Positions 1 to 11,900 of a stretch of 60,000 nt of DNA are shown here, one piece after another. A program made the translations under genes and the position numbers. Below the pieces are notes generated by a model. It saw only the letters and a program-made list of their open reading frames with translations, was not told the DNA's origin and made no database searches. The DNA is taken from contig CM060733.1 of the NCBI GenBank assembly GCA_030704615.1, forward strand, positions 75,184,907 through 75,244,906, read 5' to 3'. Numbering within the stretch: the first letter of the stretch is position 1; every line of letters starts with the position of its first letter. The stretch comes from Takakia lepidozioides. Taxonomy: Eukaryota; Streptophyta; Takakiopsida; Takakiales; Takakiaceae.

Positions 1-1723
1 GCACTCATCCTTCAAGAGTATGACTTTCAGGTGGTGCATCGACCGGGTTTGGTCAATCGCAATGCAGATGGGTTGAGTCGCAATCCATGCACGAGCCAGC
101 AGGATGACACTGGAGCTCGGTGGCATGGTGAGACGGACAAGGAGATGGTGCCCGGATGGCATGCATCTGCATTTCTGTGTATTTGGCAGCGGAAGGCCAG
201 GTTGGACCTGCAACAGGGATGACTGTAGATCAAGTGTCTGAGGACCCTGAGGCCAGCAATGAGCAAGGTGGCACCAAAGATATACATGAGGATTCAGTTG
301 TGTTGGACTACCTCCGCACTGGAGACACGACAGCCACTGTGACTGCCAAGGAGAGGGATCGGATCCTACAACGAGCCAAGAGGTTCAAGTGGGAGGGGAC
401 ACACCTGCTCCGAGTGTGGGAGGATGGTCGAGTGAGGATTGTGCCTCACCCAACACAGCGGGCACGGTTAGTGCGCCATGCCCATGAGGAGTTGGGGCAT
501 TTTGGGGTGCGACGCACTCATAGTCTACTGCAGGGGCAGTATTGGTGGCGTGGTATGCACACAGAGGTGCAACAATTTGTGGCTAGGTGCATGGTGTGTG
601 ACAGGGTGCGTGCTTCATTCAACGCCCCTAATCCACAATTGCACCCTCTTCCGATCATGGGATTGGGCTACAGGTGGAGTCTTGACTTCGCAGGGCCGTT
701 GCCACTGACCATGCGCCACAACAAGTACGTGTTGGTGATGGTGGAGCACTTCTCCAAGTGGATTGAATTGGTTCCATTGCCTGATAAGGCTAGTGAGGGA
801 GCTGCGTATGCATTCCTGGATTGTGTGCTTAGCCGATTCGGTGCTCCAGCTGAGGTACTCACGGACCAAGGGAGAGAGTTCTTGGGGGAGTTTCAGGCTT
901 TGTGTGACAAGGCCTTGATAGACCACCGCACCACTTCTCGGGATCATCCTGAGGCCGATGGCTTGGCAGAGAGAGTTGTTCAGACAGTAAAGAGGGGTTT
1001 GCGCAAGTATGGCTTGCAGAAGGGACACCTAGAGGATTGGGACCTTCAGTTACCCTAGTTAGCCATGGGCTACAGGTTCAGCAAGCAAGCATCACTTGCC
1101 TCCTTCTCACCATACTTTCTTCTCTTTGGCCGAGAGCCGGATTTGCCTACATCCATTCGCAGAGAAGCTGCTACAGTTCTTAACCTTGACGATCCGGACG
1201 TGTGGGCACGTGCATGTGAGCAGCGTGCAGAGTTGTTCAAGAGAGTCATGCCCATGGCTTTCGAGAACCTTGCCATTGCACAACACCGTGATACGTTGAG
1301 GTATGTACCATACGTGGTGGGGGCTATCGTCCTGGGGTTCGGAGATTCAACCCTGGTGACTATGTCTATCTGCAGCAGACTGCTCCTACGACCCTGGATG
1401 TGACTGCAGGACGTGTTATTTTGAGGGTTCGAGAGGTCTTGCCCTCAGGCGTCTTGGTCTTGGAGGGTCGGGATGGCATAACTTGGAAGGACCATGTGCG
1501 TAATTGTGCGCCATGTCACCTTCCGAATGTCGATGGCAGGATTGACCCAAACCTGGTAGTGGTATCTGCAGGTTTGAGGTGCATGTTGTGTGGGTCTGCT
1601 AAAGGGGCAGCCACCATGCTGGTGTGTGATCGATGCTCTAGAGGTTGGCATATGGGATGCTTGACTCCACCTCTTGAGGTGGTTCCGGATGGGGATTGGT
1701 TATGTCCACATTGCATTGGATAA
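1..1723 (+). pseudogene. Ty3/gypsy pol 3' part: RNase H end, integrase, PHD finger
   Basis: The first ~75 bases encode an RNase H tail (VVHRPGLVNRNADGLSR). After a frame change near 156-220 an integrase follows: an H-H-C-C zinc-binding region (HAHEELGHFG ... CMVC, about 475-600), then the catalytic core with D (SLDFAGP), D (LTDQGREF) and E (GLAERVVQ), then LFGREPDLP and a GPY-like beta barrel. The frame is broken by a TAG at 1056-1058, where a Trp is expected before LAMGYRFS, and by an indel near 1300-1400. The last ~55 residues (1556-1723) form a PHD finger, C-x2-C ... C-x2-C ... H-x2-C ... C-x2-C, ending at a TAA. The order RNase H-integrase-PHD shows a gypsy polyprotein; the PHD probably takes the chromatin-targeting role a chromodomain has in chromoviruses (inference). 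Protease and RT lie outside the window. Non-functional copy. Confidence 0.9.
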
Positions 1724-1981
1724 TGGGAGTGGATACAACCATGGAAGGCTAACAAGAAACGCAAGGCCCAGCTACTAGGAGACCTTGAACACACGAGGTC
1801 CTGGCTCAAGTTCACAGATTGCAAGATGGCGACTAACGATGGGGCTACTCTTGTACCCGGCCTCTTGGTCTATAGAGTTTGAGTACAATAGGGACAGTGA
1901 TAGAGGACTTAGTACGGCTGTGGCTATTACATCTTGTAGCTATCTGGAGGTAGAGGGACCTATCCACCAGCTAGGGGGGCG

Positions 1982-2068
1982 ATTGTGGCAGACTACTTTA
2001 TTGTGCATATATGTGTGGTGTGGTTTGGACAGCGATGTAGTTGTGTAGCGATATGTATGCGCACGACA
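1982..2068. repeat. 87-bp direct repeat, copy 1
   Basis: This 87-bp block (ATTGTGGCAGACTAC ... GCACGACA) recurs without a difference at 2409-2495. It lies just after the gypsy pol gene. The 340 bases between the copies hold no gene; they include TGTCAAGTTAAAT and TAGTTTGACACC, which look like LTR or untranslated sequence. The pair could be LTR pieces or the scar of a local duplication. Confidence 0.7.
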
Positions 2069-2408
2069 GCTGTCAAGTTAAATAAGCACAGTGTGAAACA
2101 GCTAGAATAAAACTAGTTATTTGTATTTAACACTTGGATTTAGGTCAAGTGTTAAATCAGGTGTCAAGTTTAGTTTGACACCTGGTCCGTCTTATCTTCA
2201 CGAGAGCGGCAGTCGCGCAGCTCATCTCTCTCGAGTTGAGCCTGCGCGACCGAGCTCCTTCATGTGCTTATGATGGGAGTGTAGGTTGTTGTGGGGTGGA
2301 GTCCCCATAGCTTGGGGTGCCCTTGGCTCGACTTCTGTTTTAAAGAGTGATAGCGATGGATTCATGTTGTTTCTGGTGTGAGCAGTGTGTTTTCTAGTTT
2401 TCTTATCT

Positions 2409-2495
2409 ATTGTGGCAGACTACTTTATTGTGCATATATGTGTGGTGTGGTTTGGACAGCGATGTAGTTGTGTAGCGATATGTATGCGCACGACA
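2409..2495. repeat. 87-bp direct repeat, copy 2
   Basis: Identical to 1982-2068. It abuts the 3' end of the minus-strand gag gene, so the last ~25 codons of that reading frame are made of repeat sequence and are not native gag. Confidence 0.7.
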
Positions 2496-3990
2496 AGTTC
2501 TTTCTCATCCCTCCAAGCCTCATCATCTTCAGGCACATCACTGCCATCTTCATTATCATCATCTTCCTCAACTACTGGAGGTATTAGTTTGGCTTTGCTT
2601 CTCGTTTCTATCATTGTACTTACTTCTGGTACAACACATGGCCTAACCATGTGAGCTGCCACCATTGGGCCCTCATTCACAGGAGCTCTCATCTCATTCT
2701 GGTGTCTAATCCAGAATGAACAGGCTGCCTTGCAATGTCCTGTCTGATTACAATAGTAACACAGTTCTTCACCATTGGGTCCTCGCCCTTGGTCTGCTCT
2801 AGGATTATTTCTGTAATCCTGATTCCCTGGCTGGTAATTCCCCCTTGGATTACCCTGATAGTTGCCTCTGGAATTTCCTTGGTAATTCCCTCTTAAATTA
2901 CCTCTCCCTTCCATGCCATTGTTATAACCACCAGGCCTACCATAGTGGTCCTGATCACTGTTTCTTCTTGGCTGGGGCTGCACTTGATGCACCCTTACTT
3001 GCCTAGGTTCTCTAACTGCTGTCCTTCTGTTATAGTAACAATTCTCAATAGAATGGTTATCCATTTTACAGATAGTATAGTGTTTCTCCTTCATGTGGCA
3101 TTCAGTGGTGGTATGGCCTTCATTCTGGCACTTTGCACACCAAACACCCTTCCTCCAATGTGTTGCAGCCTCTGTGGCATACTTCTTCAAGATTTCTTCT
3201 AATCTTTTCTCATAGTTATCCCTCTTCAACTTCTCCTTTCTCTTACTCTTCCTTTTCAGCTCTTGCTCTTCTTCCTCATCCGACTCATCCTCAGAGTCCT
3301 CATCATCCCTTTTCTCTATCCCAATTGGGAATTGAGCATTCCCAATTGCTCAATTTTGTTCGCTGTTTCAAATGCCTCCTCCACTGTATTATGGGGTAAC
3401 ATATCCACTTTCTTTTGCAACTCTGGTCTTAGTCCACTCACAAACCAAGTCTTCTGTAAACCTGGTGCTGGTACAGCAGCCAGCTTTTTCATCATCAATT
3501 CCATCTTTTCCATATACTCCTCAACAGTTTCATGCTTCTTTTGCTTTAACTGTTGTAAACTTCCATATACTTCATCCTCAGTTTTACTTGTCCTGAACCT
3601 ATTTCGGAATGCTGTATTCAAGCCATTCCAGGTTAGGAAATGATTATCAGGAAATCTTGCATACCATTCACTTGTCTTCTTGATAAGGGAACAAGGAAAC
3701 AGTCTCATCTTGGCATCATCGCCATTCTCATTGTTCACTATACACATGTGCTCAAATTGGCTAATGTGTACATCGGGATCCCCTTTTCCTGAATATATTG
3801 GAAAAGCTGGCTTTACCCGTGTTGGTTGTAATGCCATCTGTGGCCCTACCCTCTACCCACTGACAGATGCTGGCACCCTTGCTGGTGCTAGTCCTTGAGG
3901 ACCTGTTGTAGTTGTGGTGGATCTTCCACCCAGTGGTGGCCCCTGAGCACTCCCTGCTACTGGCCCCACGATATTCACAGTATTCCCAGC
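2496..3990 (-). pseudogene. Ty3/gypsy gag (capsid plus two zinc knuckles)
   Basis: Read from ~3990 downward. The capsid part begins near MALQPTRVKPAFPIYSG (3837) and contains the usual retrotransposon gag core: WYARFPDNHFLTW, FRNRF, VEEYMEKMELMMKKL and FVSGLRPELQ. A charged, lysine-rich stretch follows, then zinc knuckles CAKCQNEGHTTTEC and CYYCNQTGHCKAAC separated by an Asn/Gly/Arg-rich repeat (GNYQGN, GNPRGNY). One frame break lies at 3316-3350, inside a small duplicated AATTGGGA segment, and an in-frame TAG sits just upstream of 3837 where Gln is plausible. The acidic tail runs into the 87-bp repeat. No matching pol is adjacent, so this is a fragment of a different gypsy element from the one at 1-1723. 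Confidence 0.85.
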
Positions 3991-4009
3991 TCCAGTTGCA
4001 AGGTGAGTT

Positions 4010-4560
4010 CAGGTGAGTCCTATGATTTGGACATATGCCATTTATGTATACCACCAACAGTACAGTCATTGGGCTTCAAGTCCATGTATGCTTACGGCAA
4101 TCACTTTCGAGCAATAAGTGATGGGACTGGCGCCAGAGACAGGGTGACATTTGATTCTGGAGTTGCTCAAGTATTCCATCAGGAAAGCGAAAACAGAGCA
4201 GGTATGTCCAGACGAGTGTTATCCCAATTGGAATATGTGGGTGTTGTAAGAGAAATAATTCAACTGGATTACGGAATTCTTCACCCAATTCTATTCTTGT
4301 GTACATGGGTGAGGTCACAAAATGGGGCTGGAATGCCACCATGAAACGAGATGATTATGACTTTCTCTTGGTTGACTTCAGTCGCATGTTGCCTGGGATG
4401 GAGCAGCCCTGGACATTCCTAGTCAGGTGGAGCAAGTTTTTTCTCGGATGAAAAAAGTTCACGAGGGAACTAGAAGGTGGTCCTTCACAAGGACCCTCGA
4501 TCCCGACGAGTGGTTCACGATATACAGAAGTGGCACTGGGTGAGGGAGACATTTAGTAGG
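4010..4560 (+). pseudogene. CACTA TNP2 transposase, DUF4216-region fragment
   Basis: The plus strand encodes the C-terminal region of a CACTA (En/Spm) TNP2 protein: SMYAYGNHFRAISDG, VTFDSGVAQVFHQ, YVGVVREIIQLDYG, FLCTWVR, DDYDFLLVDFSRM and, after a frame change, VEQVFFSD. The same order appears in the TNP2 copy at 15229-16685 (HGRHFRIRALD, TFDSGLCATYW, YIGELESILQLQY, MEQVFFSKE), which supports the call. The frame is broken around 4340 and 4440. The catalytic N-terminal two thirds are missing. Confidence 0.8.
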
Positions 4561-4632
4561 CATGGTGCCTCCTGAAATTCCTCATAACATCATGACTGAG
4601 CTTGCTGTTTGTGTTCCTTTGAGTGAGGCAGA

Positions 4633-5363
4633 TGAATTGGCCATTGCCAACTTGAATGCACCTGCAAGGCAAAGGCGAAATGGTAGAAGGCGGGGCAAGC
4701 TCCACATGGGAGGTTACCAAGCCAGTTGTGCTATGGTGTAGAGTTGGTTTCTGCTATTGCATGTACTTTTCCAGGGTTTAGACTTGATACAGCATGGTGC
4801 CTTCCATGGGTGGGAGTGACTGAACTGTTGGGGTGGGCAGAATTCTGACAAACACACTTTCATTTGTGACAGTGAACCCTAAACAGTCATGAAGCTGTGG
4901 CATGAATACTTTTCTGACCCTAATCAATGGTGGCCCAATTGTGGGAAAAAGGTGAATGCATGTTGGATTATAGAGAGTAGCAGATGCAATTGAGCATAGG
5001 AAATAGTGTGAGAAGTTGAGTTGGGTGTTTCCTTGAACAAATGTAGGCTGTTATTGTCAATTGCTACCAGCAAGGCAAAGATGTATGCATGATTTGTGAG
5101 AGGCATGGATAGCTGAAGGAGCAGGGATAGAGTGTGGGTCCAGATTCATCCAAGAGGGCCACCATTTCAAGCACAACATTGCCTATGATTCCTTGTGGAA
5201 GGATTGGTACAAGAAACCTGCATGGGTAGATGGTCAACTGGAAGCCGCAGCAGCGGCACAATTGGTAAAATCAGGCGATGAGGGCACCTTCTTCAACACA
5301 TTTCAGCCTGTTTTTCCCCCTTATCACAATCGGCCCTAAATTTTGAATTATGCAAGTTAGCTG
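4633..5363. repeat. ~0.73-kb direct duplication, copy 1
   Basis: This segment and 5600-6341 run parallel with scattered substitutions and small indels. Both start TGAATTGGCCATTGCC and end CAAGTTAGCTGG. Each contains a short coding-looking stretch (AYDSLW ... KKPAWVDGQLEAAA ... LVKSGDEGTFFNTF) that I do not recognise, and stop codons break any long frame. PPR debris follows each copy. Confidence 0.8.
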
Positions 5364-5479
5364 GTTGACTGAATCTTTGATAGATTGGAGTGACTTTGAC
5401 ATGATACTGCCAATGTGACAACAGGAAAGTATCCAGAAACAGGTACAAGAGATGAGGAGAAGGTGTGGAATGAATACTT

Positions 5480-5599
5480 TTCTGATTTGGTCAAGTTTAG
5501 GGAGTGTTCAACACCATGGCTGAACAAGATGTGGTGTCGTGGAGCGCGATGCTTGCAGGATGTGCACAGCAGTGAAGTGGGATGGAGCCTTTGAATTGC
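5480..5599 (+). pseudogene. PPR motif fragment
   Basis: The plus strand reads VFNTMAEQDVVSWSAMLAGC, the second half of a plant L- or S-type pentatricopeptide motif (compare the usual VFD.M.ERDVVSWNAMI). A TGA follows directly. PPR proteins bind organellar RNA; this is a relic of one, lying between the two duplicated segments. Confidence 0.7.
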
Positions 5600-6341
5600 T
5601 GAATTGGCCATTGCCAACTTGAATGCACCTGCAAGGCAAAGGCGAAATGGTAGAAGGCGGAGGCAAGCTCTACATGGGAGGTACCAAGCCAGTTGTGCTA
5701 TGGTGTAGAGTTGGTTTCTGCTATTGCATGTACTTTTCCAGGGTTTATACTTGATACAACATGGTACCTTACATGGGTGGGAGTGACTGAGCTGTTGGGG
5801 TGGGCAGAATTCTGACAAACACACTTTCATTTGTGACAGTGAACCCTAAACAGTCATGAAGCTGTGGCATGAATACTTTTCTGACCCTAATCAATGGTGG
5901 CCCAATTGTGGCAAAAATGTGAATGTCTGTTGGATTACAGAGAGTAGCAGATGCAATTGAGCATATGAACTAGTGTGAGAAGATGAGTTGGGTGTTTCCT
6001 AGAACAAATGTAGGCTGTTATTGTCAGCTGCTACCAGCAAGGCAAGGATGTATGCATGATTTGTGTAGAGGCATGGATAGCTGAAGGAGCAGGGATAGAG
6101 TGTGGGTCCAGATTCATCGGTGAGGGCCACATTTCAAGCACAACATTGCCTATGATTCCTTGTGGGAGAATAGCTACAAGAAACCTGCATGGGTAGATGG
6201 TCAACTGGAAGCCGCAGCCGCAGCGACACAATTGGTAAAATCAGGCAATGAGGGCACCTTCTTCAACACATTTCACCCTGTTTTTCCCTCTTATTAGAAT
6301 CGGCCCTAAATTTCCATGTTGAATTCTGCAAGTTAGCTGGT
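5600..6341. repeat. ~0.73-kb direct duplication, copy 2
   Basis: Second copy of 4633-5363, in the same orientation about 967 bases downstream. Differences are mostly transitions plus small indels, such as an extra CCATGTTGAATTC near its end. No intact gene. Confidence 0.8.
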
Positions 6342-6778
6342 GGTGGACACATGTATAGCAAATGTGGGAGCACTGAGGATGCGTGTTCAACACTATGGCT
6401 GAACAAGATTGTGCGTTTGCAGTGCGTGTGCAAGTCTGGCAGCTTTGGATGCATCACCAAAGTTGGAATTGTAACAGATGCGATCCAAATGTGGGGAGCA
6501 TCAAGGGTATGCCAAATGCCTCGTATGCCAAATGTGGGAGCATCAAGGGCAAACCTGGCAGCTCTGGAAAAGGGAAGAGGTCCATGGCTTCATTGTCAAA
6601 GCTGGAATTCTACCTGATGTGATTCTGAACAATGCCCTCGTGGACATGTATGCCAAATGTGGGAGCATCAAGGATGCGAAGGCAGTTTTCCAACACTATG
6701 GCTCTTGGAGTGATTTTGACATGTACCAGCGAAGGGGAGAAAGTGGGCCCCTCAGTAGACGAGTTGAAAAGCACTAGT
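6342..6778 (+). pseudogene. PPR gene fragment (rearranged)
   Basis: The best part encodes EEVHGFIVKAGILPDVILN and ALVDMYAKCGSIKDAKAVF (about 6575-6690), the classical PPR L-motif/S-motif junction of land-plant PLS proteins that edit or process organellar RNA. Upstream, broken copies of the same block occur as MYSKCGSTEDA (6351), KCGEHQGYAKC and MWEHQGQTW, in shifted frames. The motif block has therefore been locally duplicated and scrambled. The frame ends by 6778. The fragment is too short for a functional protein, which would need many motifs. Confidence 0.8.
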
Positions 6779-8640
6779 TAAAAAGCACTGGCGCTTGATA
6801 GGGTGGGGCATAATTCAGGCTGGGGTGATCATTGATATCCCGGACGCAATGTAAAAAAGATGGTTGTGAGTGAAGGACACCCATAGCAAAAAAACCCTGC
6901 TGTCTCAAAAAGGAGGCAGTCACAAAGAGCAAGGCACTTTGTCCAAGCTTCTCGAATCTAGCAACAATGTGGACAGGGATTGAGTCATTGGGAACAATTT
7001 ATGTAAGGTGGCGAAGAAAACCTTGTCTGAGGATCACTGGATATTTCTCTAGTACGGTTGGACTAGTAGAGATTGAAATCTGTGCTCAGCTCAGCTTCAG
7101 ACTGTCTCATTGTGAAGGGTCACGGTTGACTGGACAGAAATGGGATTGACATTGTCGGGCTCCCAAATCTCTGAGACGACATGTGGTAGTTTTATCTATA
7201 GCTTCTCAAAGCAATTGTTTTACATTGTTCATTATAGTGTGACATTCTCATAACGATATTGTCGTCAGCTGCATGAGCAGTGCATCTTTTTGGATTGTTG
7301 GTCCCCATAACCCTAATAACCTTTTTGAACTTTTTAAATTCTCTAAACAAAAGTCTATGTGTTATGTCGTCCAGGGCATGTTGAATAGAGGTGGAAGTCA
7401 TTTTATCCATCCATCTTCCACCTGGATGGTCAATGGGCCAAGTCATATCCACCTTGTTGGTCAATGTGCCACGCCATATAATTGCCCCAAATTCCTGTAG
7501 GACATCTGACACTCACCTCACACTCCATGACTCATTTGACACTCATGTCAAATGCCCCATATGAATTATCTTGGTCAACGTCTGTTGACCGTATGGGTGT
7601 CATTCGAGTGTGAAATTTGTAACACCATGTGGCTTTTCCTACAATGATCCAAATCACACCTTGCCTCGTCTCACATGGGTGTAAGAAGAGCCGTTCAAAG
7701 TGCCAGGTGTGAACTATGGGTGGTGTTGGAAAAACCGGTTTCTGTAGTAGTGTATAAAGCCCTGGATTCCTCGTGCTCAAAACGTAAGGCACTCACTGCA
7801 CCACGATCACCATCGCTCTGCAGTCCACCATCAGTTTGCTCTAGCACTCCATCTGTGTCCCATTGGCCCTGTGTTCCATCTCCCGTTTCCTCATGTGCAT
7901 CACTTGTTTGCACCCCGTTATCTATGGTTGCAAATGTCTCCCGAAGCATTCTAAGCATGTTACGATTACGATCCAAGGTATCAGGACCACCTGTAGGGCT
8001 GGTTTCCGTCCTAAACCCCTCATGTTCGTCTCCAGAGTTTTCCTGCTTAGTACATATCAGATGCCACATGTCAGTTCACTATAAGATGGGGAGTTTTTTC
8101 ATTTGCAGTAGTGGATGTGGAACGTGCCATTATACACACGTGGCAATAGGAAAACGGGCATGTACAATACTCTACACCTTACAAAAATACCGCTACCAGG
8201 AATTTGAACTGTTTCTTATAATTTCAAAGTATGCATCTGCAAAGGGAAGAGAGTCCAGAGAGATGCACCGAGAGTTCTCATAAGTTAGGATCTCGCAAGT
8301 TCATAAGTAGATGACGCTTAGCCCGGCCAATGGTTTGCCAGTCCACCATGGCAGGCATTGCATGGACGTAAAAACCTTCAGATTTTTTGGCTTTGTTAAA
8401 ATTAGGGCTTCCCTGACAGGAATTTTCCCTCGCACGTGATTACAGGTTTTTGCCCCGAGACGGGGGCTGTAATCCCAGATTATGGAATTTGTCCCCTGAC
8501 AGGTTGGCATATTTTATTCTTAATATTGGGCAGACGATTTTCAAACTTGGGCAGCGAGCTACAATGACATGAAAATGAAACCCTAGTGGCAACGTAGAGG
8601 AGAAACGGGCAGTTTCAGAAACGGGCAGCTTCATTTTTTA
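6779..8640. other. No gene recognised
   Basis: About 1.9 kb without a convincing gene. Open stretches such as 7695-8069 (minus, acidic, 124 codons) and 7675-8283 (plus) show no known motif and overlap each other on opposite strands. Near 7505-7560 short inverted words TTTGACAC/GTCAAATG occur, which could belong to a small non-autonomous element. I cannot define its ends. Confidence 0.4.
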
Positions 8641-8645
8641 CGAAA

Positions 8646-8755
8646 GGTAAAGCTCTCGCCCTTGGACTTTCCTGGATTTTCGACCCCTGCCTTCGGGCTC
8701 CGCCCTCGGGACAGGCGCCTCAAATCCAGGAAAGTCCTCGGGCGAGGGCTTTACC
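8646..8755. repeat. Inverted repeat / foldback hairpin
   Basis: The left arm starts GGTAAAGCTCTCGCCC and continues into GACTTTCCTGGATTT. The right arm is its reverse complement (AAATCCAGGAAAGTC then GGGCGAGGGCTTTACC). The arms are ~40 bp and the loop ~30 bp, so a strong hairpin is possible. It lies about 150 bases upstream of the start of the accessory gene at 8909 and may be a small foldback element. Confidence 0.7.
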
Positions 8756-8908
8756 TCTTACATAGAATTTTCCGAAGACCCAGTCTTCTTGCTCGCGCTT
8801 CCTCTAGTTTCCACAGTTTGTCATCGTCATGTTCTGCTTGTCTCCGCCTTTGCAACCGACGGGCAGTAGGAGGGATCATCTTAGCGAGTGAGCGAGACTT
8901 GTCAAGAA

Positions 8909-11900
8909 ATGGAGACCGAAGTAGAGTGTCCAGAAGTTATACCAGGGTGCAAGCCTACAACGAGGGAGGTAGAACGAGCAAAGCGTCAAGCGGAGAACAA
9001 GGCATTCTTCGCGCGGCTCAAGATCTACGACATTGCAAAGAGGTCTGAACTTCCGTTTTTTTCATATCCCCTACCTAGCCCTAGCCATGAAACCGCATTA
9101 AAAGCTCCAAACCTGCGGAGAGGATATGTTAGGGTTTTGCAGCTGCTGACTTTGTCTTTCTTCTTCTTTGTAGCGTTGAAGAGAGCTTGAGTCGCCCTAA
9201 ACGCCTCGTTGAGGAAATCCTCAAACATATAGGTCCTCCTCGCCGAAGTCACAGAGTTCAACTCCTGCACTCTACAATGTCACAACGGGAGAAAGAGGTA
9301 GAGCAAGAGGAGGAAGCACAAGTTCAAGCGGAGTCAGACGCAGAGGAGGCACGAGAGCAAGAACTGCAGCGAGACCAAGATTATGCCGCACATGAAGACC
9401 TGAATGAGACCAGCTCGGAATCAGAGATGGAAACGATGAAAGAAGCCCTAGCAAAAACAAAGCGCGCAAAGCACCCTACAAACTCCCCAACCCATCAGCA
9501 GGTTTGCGATCTGCACCAAAGTTCTATCTCCATGTGCATATGAAAAGGCAGTCAGGGTAAGAAACAATTACAGCAGGGTTGTTGGGCATGAGTCTTGCAT
9601 ATGAATTTGGGTGGGAAAAGGCTCACTAGAATGTCAACTCCATTTGCCTGCTTTCTGGCTTGGTCTGGATTGTAATGAGGCCAGTAGTTGTGGGGGTCAT
9701 ACTTCTTCTTCAACAAAGCCAGATAGACAATGCAACACTAGAGGCACTTGAAGTCCTTACCCCTAAACCCTCCAACATCTCTTTGCCAATTCAACTTGTG
9801 GACCATGTGCCTTTGTTTTCAGCAAAGTGAGTGCTAGTACTCTTATGGTATGCTTGACTCTCCTTCATGATGGTATATAAATGTTGCCTCTTTTTCCTTT
9901 TGAGTACCTCTCTGGACAAATTTAGGGGTTGTTCAAATATAACCCGAGCCTCAGCCTGAAATTTTGAATACGCTGAACAGAGGTACAGACACAATGCCAT
10001 GTATGGAATGTTATAGAAGTCTGGGCCTCTCAAGTTTGGAAAGTTCACTCCCTCCGACTTCAGAGATTTTTGGGTCAGCATTATGGGCACCTTTAACGTT
10101 TATGTATAGGTTTCCAGCCCCAGTTTAGATGGCAATGAAGCATTGTTACAATTGCTTCTGGAATTCATGCATGTTCAAGTGGACAAGTATGAGAACTATA
10201 TTGTTTCTCATGTTTATGTTGAGCAATGTGTGCAGAGTTCAGTCAAAAAAAGGAAGGGAATTGCAGGGAAGGATGCAAACGAGCATAAGTCTCTTACTCC
10301 AGCAAAGTGTGCACCAACTATTGCGCTAGCTGCTGTGACGAGTGGCACGGCTGTTCCAACTTACGAGAAACCAGCCCCGCCCACTCCACAGACCGACATT
10401 CCACCATGATCCTAGTCAAGGTGGGTATTCCATTTACCACCATTATGGAATGCATCCTCATAGTATGTATCCTCCTCGGCCTATGTACAACCAACCTACT
10501 TCCTCCCTCTATAGCCCTGCAAGACCACACCAGGGGCAGGTCCAGTATGGTGGCCACCAACCTTCAGCATCCAACTACAGTGGAGTACATTAGCCGGCAC
10601 CTTCGAGCTTCGCTGCACCGCGACCACCTCTTTATCCGACATCTCCAGGTACACCTAATATCCTGAAAGGGAAAGGCATTCTGAAACAGACCAAGGATGC
10701 ATCTGCTCCGCATCATATTGTGGGGTGGGAGACATCAGTCCAGCCGCAACAGAGTGAAGGTGGTAGCATGCAAGGTACTGCTGAAACCTTGCAGGATTCC
10801 AGCCTTACTCCTGGGGGGACATCAGGTGTGACTCCTGTAGAACGCAAAAATGCTTTAAGGAGGGAAAGAAAGGCACTTGCAAAAGATATGAGGACCAGGC
10901 TGCTCAGAATGTGGCTGTAGGGAGGAGGAAAATTTTCATTGCTTGTGATGAACTTGGAAACCCTGAAGGTCTTGCTCGAAACCAGTGGATGACAGCACTA
11001 CGAGGCCAGTGTCAACGTTTGTTGGACTGGTCATTGTATGCTTAGGATCAACCATTACTCTTAATTGAAAAGATCATGGAGATATTGGCGTCAGATTGGG
11101 AATACGGGCCTCCTGGTCTTAACATAAAGGCTATTACAAAAACAATTTGAGGCCAGCTCAAGTACCAACGAAATAAGCTGTTCAAAAATTACTATAGTGT
11201 GGGACTGCCCAAACCCCCTCATGTGCCAGACAAGACATGGGCACAACTAGTTGTTAGTTGGGGTTCCACAGATTTCAAGAAATTCCAAGCAAATGGTGTC
11301 AAGGCGCGGGGATGTGTGAAGAATGCATCTCGATCGGGGTCGCAGTGGAATCAGTGGTGTTGTAGCACAACTGATATACTTCTCTTACAACATAGGAAGT
11401 TCCCACATTGTTTTGCATTGACAAACTTTATGTGTTGGGTTTTTTTGGCTGGATCTCATAGTCTATTCCTATATGGATGGAATTAGTGCACATCGCTACT
11501 ACTTGGGGGTCTTCTCAGAGCTGGGCGCCAGCAAGAAACTGAGCACTGTTATTGAGGGGGAGTCATTGACGCTATCCTAGATAATTCTTTACTGTTGGCA
11601 GTGTGCTATGCTAGTCATTTACACTTGCAAGTTTGTTGCAATCATAGGAGAAGGAGACTGGATGTACACCAAGATTGCAGGAGATCGCCGGTAGCGCCAG
11701 GAGTGACAAAGGCTACAGGTCGGGGTGTACAAGTAGTGCAGCCACATCGGTATATAAATTCAGTCCCAATTCTGGTGTGAATTACATATTCATGATTTCC
11801 ATGCCATTCCTAGTTGCCGTTTGGTTCTCTTTTCTTACTAGTTCATCAGTTTAGTATAGTGAATTGTTACTTTGGAGGTGTTCTATGTGTTGGGGCAGGG

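Noticed and set aside
7695-8069. Acidic 124-codon minus-strand frame
   Set aside because: Overlaps an equally open plus-strand frame, shows no motif, and has no splice or homologous copy in the window.
9791-10090. Minus-strand frame with FPNLRGPDFYNIPYMALCL, weakly like the end of a LINE reverse transcriptase
   Set aside because: Only one short stretch fits and no RT motif is near; it lies in the interval between exons of the accessory gene. Kept as a possibility only.
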